From: Didymella arachidicola
Lineage: Eukaryota; Ascomycota; Dothideomycetes; Pleosporales; Didymellaceae
Length of the DNA stretch: 64,000 bases
Direction: 5' to 3'
Assembly (NCBI GenBank): GCA_016630955.3
Contig: CM049991.1
Location: forward strand, 1,550,001-1,614,000
The notes under the pieces were generated by a model. It saw only the letters and a program-made list of their open reading frames with translations, was not told the origin of the DNA and searched no databases. Made by a program: the position numbers and the translations under genes. This document shows, piece after piece, positions 31,831 to 42,089 of the stretch (position 1 is the stretch's first letter; each line of letters begins with the position of its first letter).

Positions 31831-33144
31831 ATGAAGCGCAGCCGATACGCAACCTCGCGACAGAAAGTGTGCATTCGCTGCTCGGCCGCAAGAGCCAAAT
31901 GTGACCGCAATACCCAGGGCTGCTCGAGATGCGCATCGAAGCAATTACCCTGTAGCTACACAATTTTGACATCTCGCGGTCCCGGTACTGCATCTCAAGG
32001 GTCAATTGATGACTCCGCGGCCAGCCTAGAGTGCGTTGACGATGTTGTTTCTGGAGATCCAGCTGCTGCCGCGTTTCTCAGTTCAAATGGTCGCCGTGAC
32101 ATGACAGGGCTATCTTCTGCAAGCGTTGGCGGTGCCTGTTCACGATTACCTGGAGATAATACGGCTTTGATGAGATCGCAGCTGACCGCTTCCGAGTCAC
32201 CGTCTTTGGACGCTGTTCCTGTCGAGCAAACCCTCGACCATACGGCTACACACGTTGAGCTGTGCTGTCCGATAGATGTCGAGGCAATCAGAAATCGCTG
32301 GCTGAATTTCTATCTTCCAGTGCCGGGACAGAGGACCAAAGAATACTCCCAAGCAATCAACGCTTTCATCTGGCGCATCCTGAAAGCCTATGCTGCGGTG
32401 GTCACACGTGGTCGAGGCGTACCACCGTTCGTACATGCATCACAGCTCAGGCCAGGTTCGACCAGTATATCGCTGGCGACATGTATGATGCTGGCGCGTA
32501 TGTGCGAAAAGCCACGTCCGGGCACTGGAGGTGCCGCTATCGAGATACTGCAGCGTGAGATGAGCCACCTCCTTCAAACGCACGACGATCAGGACGAGCA
32601 AGGCTCACTTGCGACATTCCAGGCATACTTAATCTACAGCATGATCCTCTTCTTCCAGCTCGAGCAGGCCCAGAGTCCAGTCCTTCGAGAAGCAATGATG
32701 AATCTACAGCATTTGGCATGTGCTACCGGTCGTCGAGGACTCATGTGTATCCTTGAGTCTCAAAATACGCGTCCTCAATGGGAGTCGTGGATTCTTGTCG
32801 AAGCCAAAAGAAGGACTCTGTACACGATGTACTTATTTGATGGTCTCCTTTCGGCCCACGACGGTCTTCCGACTGCTTTAGGCACTGAGCTCACTGGTCT
32901 GCCGGCTCCTTCGAGCAAGCAGCTGTGGCAAGCAGAGACGCGGCACACGTGGGAACTAGCTTACAATACCTATCTGGCTGATCCGTTGCGCGGTCTTCGT
33001 ATCGACGAACTTTGGCCAATCCCGGATGGACTGGATGATGCTAGCGTGTCTCATAGACGAGATAGAGTTGACCATTGGTTGCAGGAAGTGGACGAGTATG
33101 GCACCATGCTGTACGCAGTGACGAGCTGTACACACGGAGGCTGA
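31831..33144 (+). CDS. Zn2Cys6 fungal transcription factor
   Basis: A single-exon gene of 437 residues. The N-terminus carries the binuclear zinc cluster CX2CX6CX6CX2CX6C (Cys14, 17, 24, 31, 34, 41; 'CIRCSAARAKCDRNTQGCSR'), preceded by a basic nuclear-type stretch. A Ser/Ala-rich linker follows. Then comes a helical middle domain of the kind found in fungal-specific regulators ('RNRWLNFYLPVPGQ', 'ATFQAYLIYSMILFFQLEQ', 'VEAKRRTLYTMYLFDGLLS'). It ends in 'SCTHGG', a common end of such proteins. Its position next to a DHA1 transporter and a P450 relic suggests a local pathway regulator. The transposon ends 140 bases before the start codon, so the native promoter is probably separated from the gene. 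Confidence 0.9.
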   Translation: MKRSRYATSRQKVCIRCSAARAKCDRNTQGCSRCASKQLPCSYTILTSRGPGTASQGSIDDSAASLECVDDVVSGDPAAAAFLSSNGRRDMTGLSSASVGGACSRLPGDNTALMRSQLTASESPSLDAVPVEQTLDHTATHVELCCPIDVEAIRNRWLNFYLPVPGQRTKEYSQAINAFIWRILKAYAAVVTRGRGVPPFVHASQLRPGSTSISLATCMMLARMCEKPRPGTGGAAIEILQREMSHLLQTHDDQDEQGSLATFQAYLIYSMILFFQLEQAQSPVLREAMMNLQHLACATGRRGLMCILESQNTRPQWESWILVEAKRRTLYTMYLFDGLLSAHDGLPTALGTELTGLPAPSSKQLWQAETRHTWELAYNTYLADPLRGLRIDELWPIPDGLDDASVSHRRDRVDHWLQEVDEYGTMLYAVTSCTHGG

Positions 33145-33389
33145 AAAGTCTCGTACATTACAGACGCGTAAAGACCTGCAAGTGTAGCTCAACTCCTGGC
33201 CACCGGACCCGCTTCGCTTAGGACCGTTGTCTGATTTGCCAGTTTGCACGTACCGGATGCCTCAACTCCGTCAACTCCGCGATGCCTCCAGCCGAACCAT
33301 CGATATAAAGTGCACGCGCCTGCGAGAGTGCGTACGTAACATTCACAGACATTTTGACTTGAAGAAGCACAAACATTCTATGATCCCCT

Positions 33390-34934
33390 ATGGTTCCCTC
33401 GCAAGGTAGCCTTAGACCTACACCGGCTCCTGAACCGCCTTACAGCATTTTCACCAAACGGCAGAAGGCATGCATCGTCGCAATTGTTTCCACTGCAGCG
33501 ACCTGTAATTCCATCGCCTCGCATGAACCCTTGTCAACATGCTGAACTGGTCTAGTCTCTGGTTTCGCCTCGAATATTTACTTCCCGGCCATACCGTCGA
33601 TCGCCCGCGACCTTAACGTGTCGATAGAACTGATCAACCTGACGGTCACGTCGTACCTCATTTTCCAGGGCCTAGCTCCTAGTCTCTGGGGTCCCATATC
33701 GGATGTCTTAGGTCGACGAGTCGCATACATCGGGACCTTCATGGTGTTCTTCGGTGCGTGCATAGGTCTCGCATTGTCCAAGAACTATGCTGCGTTGGTG
33801 GTGCTCAGATGCTTGCAGAGTACCGGAAGCGCAAGCACCATTGCAATTGGATCAGGCGTCATTGGAGACATCACTACGCGCGAAGAGCGAGGAGGCTACA
33901 TGGGCATCTTCCAAGCCGGTCTGCTCGCACCAGTGGCGATTGGACCGGTTATGGGCGGCGCACTTGCTGGCACTTTCGGCTGGAGATCAGTATTTTGGTT
34001 CCTTACAATCTACGCTGGCACTTTCCTTCTACTTCTGGGTTTACTCTTACCTGAAACGCTGCGGTCCATTGTGGGAAACGGAAGCCACAGGCCATCGAGT
34101 ATGATGACCCGGTACCCTCTGGTTTTGTACCAAACGTCGCAGCAGCAGCTGATGAGAAGCTCTAACCCACCATGCCGACCAAAGAAGTGCGTGGACATTA
34201 CTGGACCGGTGCAAATTCTCTTTGGCAAACAAGCGTGCCCAATCATCGCCTTCCTAGCTGTTTACTACGCTGTCTGGCAGATGAGCATCACAGCGATGTC
34301 ATCCCTCTTCGAAAGTCGTTACGGGCTCAGTGAGACCGCACTCGGACTCACGTTCATTGCAAATGGCGTGGGGGCAACCATTGGGACGCTATCAATGGGA
34401 AAGGTCCTTGACGCGGATTACCGCAAAGTCAAAGAAGCTCACGAAGAACAAACCGTCATGCGGGAAGGTACTATCACGACGATGGATTTTCCCCTTGAAA
34501 AGGCGCGACTGCGACTGGTGCCTGCCTTTGCTCTCTTTCAATGCGCCTCGATCCTCGTATTCGGCTGGACAATCAACTTCCCTCAACGTGTGCACATCGC
34601 TGTGCCAATTGCATCTACCTTTGTCACCGGATGGACGGCAGTCTCGATGCAGTCCGTTGTCATGACGTATCTTGTTGATGTGTTCTCGGGTCGAAGCGCA
34701 GCAGCAAGTGCGAGCCTGAACCTAGCAAGATGCCTGTTTGCGGCAGGTGGCACTAGCTTCGTGATGCCGATGGCCAATGGTATTGGAGTGGGATTGGCTT
34801 TCACGATATGCGTAGTCTCGCAAATCGTAGCATTGCTAGGCGTTGCTGTACAATGGAGGTTTGGTGGAGAGTGGAGAAGGGGAGCTTTGGAAAGCAAGCA
34901 GCACCAGATCGAAGAAGAAGGTACACAAGCGTGA
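33390..34934 (+). CDS. DHA1-type MFS drug/metabolite exporter
   Basis: Two exons (33390-33504, 33556-34934) over a 51-nt intron (GTAATT donor, CTGAAC branch, TCTAG acceptor) give 497 residues. Joining restores the first helix ('STAATFSGFASNIYFPAIPS'), the conserved YFPAxP start of DHA1 proteins. Motif A 'GPISDVLGRR' sits between helices 2 and 3, and 'AIGPVMGGALAG' is the antiporter motif C of drug-proton antiporters. About twelve membrane segments with a long central loop follow. The cytosolic C-terminus is short and acidic. Homologues export drugs or secondary metabolites across the plasma membrane. The gene follows the Zn2Cys6 regulator on the same strand, 245 bases away, and could be its target. 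Confidence 0.92.
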
Positions 34935-35083
34935 GGATATAAGAACGGGATGCTGGAGCGCGTTGATGTCCTGTCGTATCACACCGTGTTGCTTTCTTGC
35001 AGATGCCTGTAACGACAGACAATCAAGAAATCATCATAGGTTACCTTCCCCTAGGTGCAGAGGTGACATTTGGCATCTGAGAG

Positions 35084-35358
35084 TCAACCGACTGTAACCC
35101 TGACTCCCTTGGTATCGATTTTCGGAAGTGCAATAACGAAGTCGTGCACTCGCACAACATCACTCTCATCGGTGCCAAAATCCTCCAGCGCTGGACCACT
35201 CGGTCTGAAAAGCATGGCAAGAACCGGATACAACTCTGCAGTCCCTAGACTGGATTTTGTCAGCATCCCCATCAATGGCTGTTACACGCGACGTACTGTT
35301 GGCCAAGGCAGTTTCGCGACCCTCGCGCAAACAGCACGGTTGCGAAGCATTTCTGGAG
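35084..35358 (-). pseudogene. cytochrome P450 relic, C-terminal part only
   Basis: On the minus strand, 'QKCFATVLFARGSRNCLGQ' contains the P450 haem-binding signature FxxGxRxCxG (Cys codon at 35310-35308). A good intron follows (35296-35250, GTACGT...CCAG, 47 nt). Exon two continues in frame with 'LGTAELYPVLAMLFR', then 'VHDFVIALPKIDTKGVRV', the usual P450 C-terminus, ending at TGA 35086-35084. Upstream of the haem loop I find no K-helix ExxR, no I-helix and no N-terminal anchor. A weak stretch at about 35560-35500 ('VFRAHLSTKQ') resembles a P450 N-terminal region but is not safe to assign. The remaining piece is about 80 residues of a roughly 500-residue enzyme, so it cannot be active. Confidence 0.75.
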
Positions 35359-36714
35359 TGACCCCAATCCAAGCAGCTGTAATCATTTGAACTTGTGATG
35401 TCCGGCAGTCCATTGATTCCTTCACCCGCAGATCGAGGGGACGCAAGCCTTACTCGCATCAGGGCGGATCGTCTATCTGCCATATCATCAAGCTGCTTGG
35501 TGCTAAGATGAGCCCGAAAGACAGGTGTACTGCCATTTGAGATGTATCTCATGTGTTTGAATCGCAACAGGACAGTTACTTCCTCTGCTCAAGTGTTTCT
35601 GAAACACGACTGAACCCACTTCCTACTGCTTCGACTATCCCGCAGCGAAGCAAGAGTTACCCGGGAACTAGGTTTTCGCACTGGGTCATTGGGGATTCTT
35701 AGGTTCTATATTAGCCAATACAGTCCCAGGATGTTCAAGTCCCAACATCAGTCCACTGTCCACACCTGATGGAAACCATAGGGGAGGCCTTCAGGAAATT
35801 CTTGACACCCACTGCTACTACGGTGTTGTCACTCATGCTTCAGGTGGTTTAGAACCACGAATTCGATGCACTGTCGAACGTAAGTGCTCTAATGATACCC
35901 TTCAGAGAATGGACGATCACATGGCTGCCCCTGATACGCAGCTAACGACAATTCTTCCCATGCTTGCGCGTTTCTAATTCAATAATTTCGGAAACGCCGT
36001 CTTCCGTCAAGTCAAGGGTTTCCGCTCTCTGTATCGCTGTGATAGTTGGTCGGCTTAGTGTCAACTTTGCTTTGCTGAAGCTTTCGCAACAGTTTATGGA
36101 CTCGAAGGAAGATGTCTGAAGAAAAAGTTGACATCTAAATCCAATTGCTTGACTGCTGCGGTTTGTCCATGCAATAAGGGGGAGGTCATAGCGAGAACAG
36201 ATTATTTCAAAGTATGCACACGACCATGTTGCGAACGAGGCTTAAGCTTTCTTACGGGACACGAGTTTGTCACCTGATTGATGCACAGAAATAGCATCGC
36301 AAAAAACTACACTTGCCTGCTGAATCAAAGAGTGGTAGAAACGCACCTCTGTCCCTCGTCCATACTCTTTGCGTTCGAATACTTGACTTGTGTCGAAATC
36401 TACCCACAACCATGATGTCTTCGGAACCCGCGGCAAGACTGCGGCAGCGAAGGGTGCAGGCTTTGAGGGCTTCCCGTCTTTCCTGCTATCCTATGGTCTG
36501 CAACTGGATAGTTCCGGCGATTTGGAAGAGGGCAAGGAGATTTTGCAAGCAATAGATCACGGCGTTTGGTTCTGTCCCGATGGATCTACCTTAAGAGATA
36601 GGACGGCATGAAGAAGGGTTTGGGTAGTAAGGAAGATGTCATTTACATATATTACGATCACCCTCACATCAATGGCCTCATGCTTGACACATTGTGTCGC
36701 TGTATTGATCATGT
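35359..36714. other. intergenic, possibly more P450 debris
   Basis: No intact gene. Apart from the doubtful P450-like stretch near 35500-35560 on the minus strand, the frames are short. The right end is the downstream flank of the NVJ2-type gene. Confidence 0.5.
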
Positions 36715-39677
36715 CTATGCAAACGGAAACGTGCCATGCCCAGCCTGATCTTCAGCCTTTATAGACCGGAGGCTAGACCCTCGAGACACACGACCGGTAA
36801 GTTGATCGCCAGTGTTTTCATGGCCAAGTTTCTTGCTCACTCCCACCGCTGGACTTGGTGGTGCACTGACTTCAGCCAAGGGCGCCTCGACTATGAAGAC
36901 TTCTTCGCCTGTTCCATCGTGGTACGCGCTGTGACGTATCGATGAGTTAGAGTGCTGACTTGCGCTCGATTGACGTTGTCTCCGCTTCGGAAGTGGTGGA
37001 GGGTGTTGGCTTGTTGTGCTTGCCGAAGACGATTTTCTGCGTGGCTCACTTCGATTTTGTGTATTCGCAGACGCTGTATGAGATTCGTGATCCTCGTGCT
37101 GTTGCAGTTGGTGAAGGCTACTACTCGAGGATGATTGCGATGTGCCAGGCCGTTCGGGATCCTTCTTGTCTGATGCTGACGCGTTGGGAGCAGGCCCGCC
37201 ACTAACAGGCTTGCGCTTCGCGAGATTCGCCAAAGCCGATGCTGCTTGTATTGGAACACCCCAGGTCTTTTGCCTCCCAGGTGGCGGAGGCAGAGGAGTG
37301 CCCGGAGGTGGTAATGGTTGGCCACGACCCATTGGTTCTGTGTGGGACTTGTTAGGAGGTTGAGGCGATGAAGGTGCTTCTGTAGGTGCTTCACCGCTGT
37401 GAAACTGCCCGTTGCGGATGTGTACACCGATCGGAAGATTGGTTGTGTCAACACTGCTCTTCTTGCGATGGGCCTGCCCTTGATTTTGCTTGGCGGCGAG
37501 CCAGTTTCTTGCAGCCCCGGCGGCGGCGTTGAATGATTGATTGATGGTCTGCTTCTTGGTCGCAGACGTCTGCGCACTATGTGCTGCCGCGGTTGCAGCA
37601 GCAATCTGTTCTGGAGTGAGGTCCTCCTTCGACTTGGACCGTGAGTGGTTGACCTCTGCTGGCAAGTCTGGTACCGAATGCGAAGACTCTGACCAGAGTG
37701 TAGGCACGGAGACGTCTTCTGGGCTCTTATCTGGGGATATTGATGCGAACTCGGAAGTATTTGATCGTAAAGGCGAAGCCATTGACGTGATCTGCGGTGT
37801 TGACTTCGAGCTGGGTTCCAGCGTCTCTGTAGACGCGTTCTTGGATCCCACCTTGATGGAAGGCGCAGAACGTAATGACCTTGCCTTCAGGGGCAGGGAT
37901 CTCAAGTCAGTGGCGGAAGTGACGCCCAACCCAACCTCTTCTGAATCGATGCTAGAAGGTATGGACAGGTGTGAATGTATGGACTCGGTGTCGAGCTTCT
38001 CCACTTCGACAGATGTAGCGTCTAGACTGGAGATCTCATCAGTCTTCACTTCCAGCTCATCCCTGCCTGTTGCCGCGCCCACCCAGATGCCTCCCCTGAT
38101 GGATTGTGCGATAGTGTCCATGAAGGGCATATCGTCCCAGTTCGGTAAGACCAGCGTCTCGTTCAACACTTCTTTGATGCGACTCTCGATTGCCCTGAGG
38201 ATGGGTCCGTACGTGATTTGCCTTGTACTGACTATGGGTTCGACCGACAGCTCCATGCGTGGTGGTGTCTCGAACGTCATCCATAAACGATTACTTGGGG
38301 GAGGCTTGATACGCAGAAGCAGGTGACCGTCCAGGCGCTTCAGATAGCAACCAAGTACTAGCGTAACCTCACGAGCCTTGAATCTTTGACCCAGATCAAT
38401 TCTGGCAGTAGCTTCAATTTCGATCCGGAAATTGCCCTTGTAGCTGACATCAGCCTCAACAACGAGATCGCCGTCGACGGTAAGCTCTTTCAATTTCGGG
38501 TTCGTAACAAATGGTGGCAAGGTTCCCATATCAATCTTGCGTAGCTGCACGCTGCTGATTAGTGCAGGCTTTGGCACACGTGCGATCTTCTTGGTGATCT
38601 TTGTCGCTATGAAGTTCTTGATTTCTGGCGTCTTGTAGAGCGCAAGGAAAATTCGACCGATAAGCGCGTTGATCCACCGTGTATGCAGGTTCTCTTCGTT
38701 GGTGTGCAATTGCTGAACAAGCTTGACAAGATCTGGTGTATCAAATTTGAGAGGGGCTGGAGGCTGGTGATTGGCGTGATCTTGGTGGTGATCCTGGGCT
38801 TGGAGCATGGCGTGGTAGAAGTCTTCTTTCTCAGAACAGTTGTCAGAGAATAGATAGAAGGACTTTGCTTCGGCGTCAGGGTCGCTCTCGAGCTTCTGGT
38901 TCAGTCGAATGCCTGGAGCTGTAAGCTTGATAGCCTTGTAATGATCGAGGTGGGTCACAGACAGTTGCGTTTGATCCAAAGTTCTCCTTCTGGTAGCCTT
39001 TCACCACCGCCATACACGTCTACTTCGTAACGTGCAAGCGATATCACATGGCGTACATCGAGTTGATCTTCGTTGTCGTAAAGCATTAGGTGGCCGAGCC
39101 TGTACCATATCAGCTTCCATGACAGCTGTGTGTTCCGAGAAATGCCTTACCTTAGGACAACATAGAAGACATTCCGAGCTTTCTTTGTTTTCGTGTTCGG
39201 TGCGTCCAGCGATGGACTCATCGTCTTGTTCCTGTTGAAAATGTTGCTGTACATCGACTGGTAGATGCTTGGACTCTCCATAGCCACCACAGCACCTGCC
39301 GGGGTCGTACGCTCTGGTGGCCGGCCATTCACTCCACCTGGTACATACTCGCGGCAGACCGCGAAGTAGCCAGCAAATACATCTGCTTCGTGGGTCCTGC
39401 CCTTCAAGCTTTCTAATATTTGCTCGTCCAAACCGGCTCCAAGACTCTTGAGCTCCTCATCCTTGCTGCCCTTAGCCCATTCGTTCGACTTCCTGCGCCT
39501 TGTCTGATCTGCGAGGTGGTTTGGGGGCTCTTCGAGAGGCTTTACACCGGTTTGTGTTGTAGTCCAGTACCAAGCAAAGACAGCGATAGCCGGTAGTAAG
39601 GTGAGCCCTCCTATGAGGTATCCCCACAAGAAGGTTTGCAGCAATGTTCCATATCCCCAGGATCCAGCCCCGATCAT
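36715..39677 (-). CDS. NVJ2: NVJ2-like lipid-transfer protein (TM, PH, SMP domain)
   Basis: Three exons (39677-39151, 39099-38963, 38912-36715) give 953 residues. Residues 10-38 form a membrane anchor ('WGYLIGGLTLLPAIAVFAWY'). A PH-like region follows ('MLYDNEDQLDVRHVISLA', 'GELWIKRNCIRLNQ', 'SFYLFSDNCSEKEDFYHA'). From about residue 285 comes an SMP (synaptotagmin-like lipid-binding) domain: 'TRWINALIGRIFLALYKT' through 'VLPNWDDMPFMDTI'. The last 450 residues are Ser/Pro-rich and disordered. NVJ2 and its relatives (HT008/TEX2) sit at ER-vacuole and ER-Golgi contacts and move lipids such as ceramide. The second intron (38962-38913) has a weak GTCTGT donor, but splicing it exactly restores 'IKRNCIRLNQ' in frame. 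Without it, the frame hits TGA at once. Confidence 0.88.
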
Positions 39678-40163
39678 CTTGCCAGCTGTCTCAGTTGCTT
39701 TGTATGCTCGGCATCGGCAAAACGCGTGTGTTGAAATCACAGCAAGGCAACGTAGGTTGACAGAGTTTGTGTGTAGGGCGGTCGAGACGATAGCTTATGG
39801 CTCGGTCACGCAACGACCTTTGTGGTTCGACTACGGTCGTAGCGTGCGATGCTAGCTCACGAAGGGGGTTTGGCAGACATTGAGCAGTCCGAGGGCGGAT
39901 GGTATCACAGTGGAAGTCGAGACCTTAGATACAGAAGTGACAACGCGGTTTCTCGAACAGTTGCGGTGAGGAATGAACGCAGACGCGATGCAGCTGCGGG
40001 GCGGAGATCGCGTCCACGTGTGGAGATGGACGGATCACTAGCGCCCGGTGACCTCATTTTCGCGATCCACTGCTGAAGCTTGATCTAACTTTCATAGCAT
40101 GTGATAATTCAGACGTGCTAGCTATGTTGGTACAACTTCGCGATGGCGACAAAGTCTATGAAT
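39678..40163. other. intergenic, 486 bases
   Basis: Promoter side of the NVJ2-type gene and downstream flank of the mitochondrial membrane-protein gene. No gene seen. Confidence 0.6.
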
Positions 40164-41909
40164 CTAGAAGACAAAGGTCCGCGAATACTTGCGGTCCAAC
40201 TCTGCGTACTCATCTCTGAGCATCTTGCCCCTGAGCTTGTTCAGCCTCATCACCACACCTTCCTCCTCACCCTCCATGTTTTCAACATCCTCCTCAAGCT
40301 TCTGTGTACCGCGAATCTTCCATATCATTCTTGTTAAGATCCCCCCGTTCACAGCAGCGTCGCGCTTGTCGCGGGCCTCTGCGGCCAGATATGTCATGAT
40401 CTTCCCCCATGACTCCAGACCGACCTCTTCGCACTTCTCGCACTTTTTGCGGAGTCCATCATCGGCGCTGATTGGCTCCAGACTTTGCGCGATCTTCGAG
40501 GTCGAGACACCGTCACGAACCCAAGACAGTCCCTGTCGGTGCTGCTCAGAGGAAGAGCCGGCGGTAGCAAACAGTATCTCGCCGATATAATTCTTCAGCG
40601 CAGCTTCCTCACAACGGTCTTTCTCGTCGCGCAGAAGAGGCTCGTTCCCAGATGGCGGTACCACTGGGTAAGCTGGCTCCCTCAGCAGGCTAAGGATGGT
40701 GCCCATAAGACTATGGTCTTTGATGTTGATGCTGGATGAAGGGGGCGCCTGATCGGCGGAGAGACGTGCACGAAGAAGCGAGACAAGGATAGGTAATGAA
40801 GAACCCAGCTTTCCTTGTGACGCGAAGAATGTAGCCAGATTCGTAGCCGCATACACAATATTGGGTGTGACAAGTTCCTTTGGCGCAGTCGCAGATAGCA
40901 CGGCGGTCTCGCGATTGACGACTGTCGATGGATTTTCTGTTGGTAAGCCTGAAATCGCAATGTCCAGCGCCCAGCGGTACATTTCTTCAGCAGAGTCAGG
41001 CAGGTTCTTAAAATTTAGCCAGTCTGCGTAGCCAAGAGCCGCCGTGAGACGCTGATTTGTGGTAAAGCCCTTCGTTGTGATTATCTTCAGGTAGAAGCTC
41101 TCGGGAGGGTCGCTGGCAGGTACTCGGTGCTCTTCGTCTGGTACTTCTGGCATGCCGGGTAGCACGGCTTTCGGTCGTGGATTTGACTTCGACTGGACGA
41201 ACTCGGGCGCCCACACATTCCTGCGCCATTTGTCCGTTACCCATCCTTCTAAGCGCTCTGAGGCTGCTGCCATGCCGATCAAGACTTCGTAGTATCCTTG
41301 TCTCCATTCCTCGCCCTTTGCTGTGATGTCGAAACCTGGCTTACCAACGCCGGGAACCAAAATCCCTCCTTCTTCCTGGTCGTGCAAGCCCTCTCCGTCT
41401 ATGTCGGGGTCCTCCAGCCGACTGAGTGCATGGTCTAGCTCGTCGTAGACACGCGCCCAGTTGGGAAAGCCCTCTTCTTCGTTGTTCTCAGGTACCTGCC
41501 ACCACCTCCCTCTCCTATATCGGAACCTTGTGATCAGACTCCACTCGTGCGGCGAAGGGAATGCGCGCTCTTGCTGCTCGCTCAAGATGCCCATGCCAGC
41601 TATACTGATGCATGACGAAGCTAGGAAGATCAGAACCGAGTATCGAATGCTGAGTTTTGCCGTTTCCTTGATAAACTTCTTGTGATTGGCGCTGATCGAG
41701 AACAATCGTGCGACCTGGCCGCTCGCAAGGTGCTGGCCTGAGGGGTACAGGAACGGTAGCTGAGGCCGTGACGAGCCTGGATGGGCGATGAGGAATTGAC
41801 GGGGGTGCTTGTACGAGAATTGGCGGGGGCATCTGCCTTCAGCTGACCGTATATTGGACGGTCTCAGTGCCTGCCGAGACAGCTGCGTTCGACGGACCGG
41901 CGGCGGCAT
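40164..41909 (-). CDS. mitochondrial inner-membrane protein, TPR-like (Mgr3-like?)
   Basis: A single-exon gene of 581 residues starting at ATG 41909. The first 75 residues are Arg/Ser-rich and free of acids, a probable mitochondrial presequence ('RRTQLSRQALRPSNIRSAEG'). One membrane helix follows near residues 90-110 ('YSVLIFLASSCISIAGMGIL'). The rest is soluble and mostly helical, with TPR-like pairs ('ALGYADWLNFKNLPDSAEEM', 'YAATNLATFFASQGKLG'), ending in a charged helix. One transmembrane helix plus TPR-like repeats recalls Mgr3, an adaptor of the i-AAA protease. I believe homologues are sometimes labelled 'maltose permease' in databases, but the sequence has no such multi-helix structure. 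Family call is tentative; location is likelier. Confidence 0.75.
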   Translation of the reverse strand: MPPPVRRTQLSRQALRPSNIRSAEGRCPRQFSYKHPRQFLIAHPGSSRPQLPFLYPSGQHLASGQVARLFSISANHKKFIKETAKLSIRYSVLIFLASSCISIAGMGILSEQQERAFPSPHEWSLITRFRYRRGRWWQVPENNEEEGFPNWARVYDELDHALSRLEDPDIDGEGLHDQEEGGILVPGVGKPGFDITAKGEEWRQGYYEVLIGMAAASERLEGWVTDKWRRNVWAPEFVQSKSNPRPKAVLPGMPEVPDEEHRVPASDPPESFYLKIITTKGFTTNQRLTAALGYADWLNFKNLPDSAEEMYRWALDIAISGLPTENPSTVVNRETAVLSATAPKELVTPNIVYAATNLATFFASQGKLGSSLPILVSLLRARLSADQAPPSSSINIKDHSLMGTILSLLREPAYPVVPPSGNEPLLRDEKDRCEEAALKNYIGEILFATAGSSSEQHRQGLSWVRDGVSTSKIAQSLEPISADDGLRKKCEKCEEVGLESWGKIMTYLAAEARDKRDAAVNGGILTRMIWKIRGTQKLEEDVENMEGEEEGVVMRLNKLRGKMLRDEYAELDRKYSRTFVF

Positions 41910-42089
41910 CGATAAGTTGCTGCAGAGCGGATAGTCGTGGGTGCTGCGGCGAAGATGCTAAGCTCGGAGGTGCGACCGCCTTCCCAGGAGAGTTTAGTGC
42001 AGGGTTCTGCCACAAAAAGTTGGGATTTCCGATGATGCTCGCGCCAGACTCTCCATTTTCAGTACACAACATTCTGTTACGCGCCTAAC
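41910..42089. promoter_or_regulatory. shared head-to-head promoter region
   Basis: Only 180 bases separate the start codons of the mitochondrial membrane-protein gene (minus) and NOP6 (plus), so both promoters and both leaders must fit here. No TATA box is obvious. Confidence 0.55.

Noticed and set aside
37541..38326. 261-residue plus-strand ORF
   Set aside because: Antisense to the Ser-rich tail of the NVJ2-type gene.
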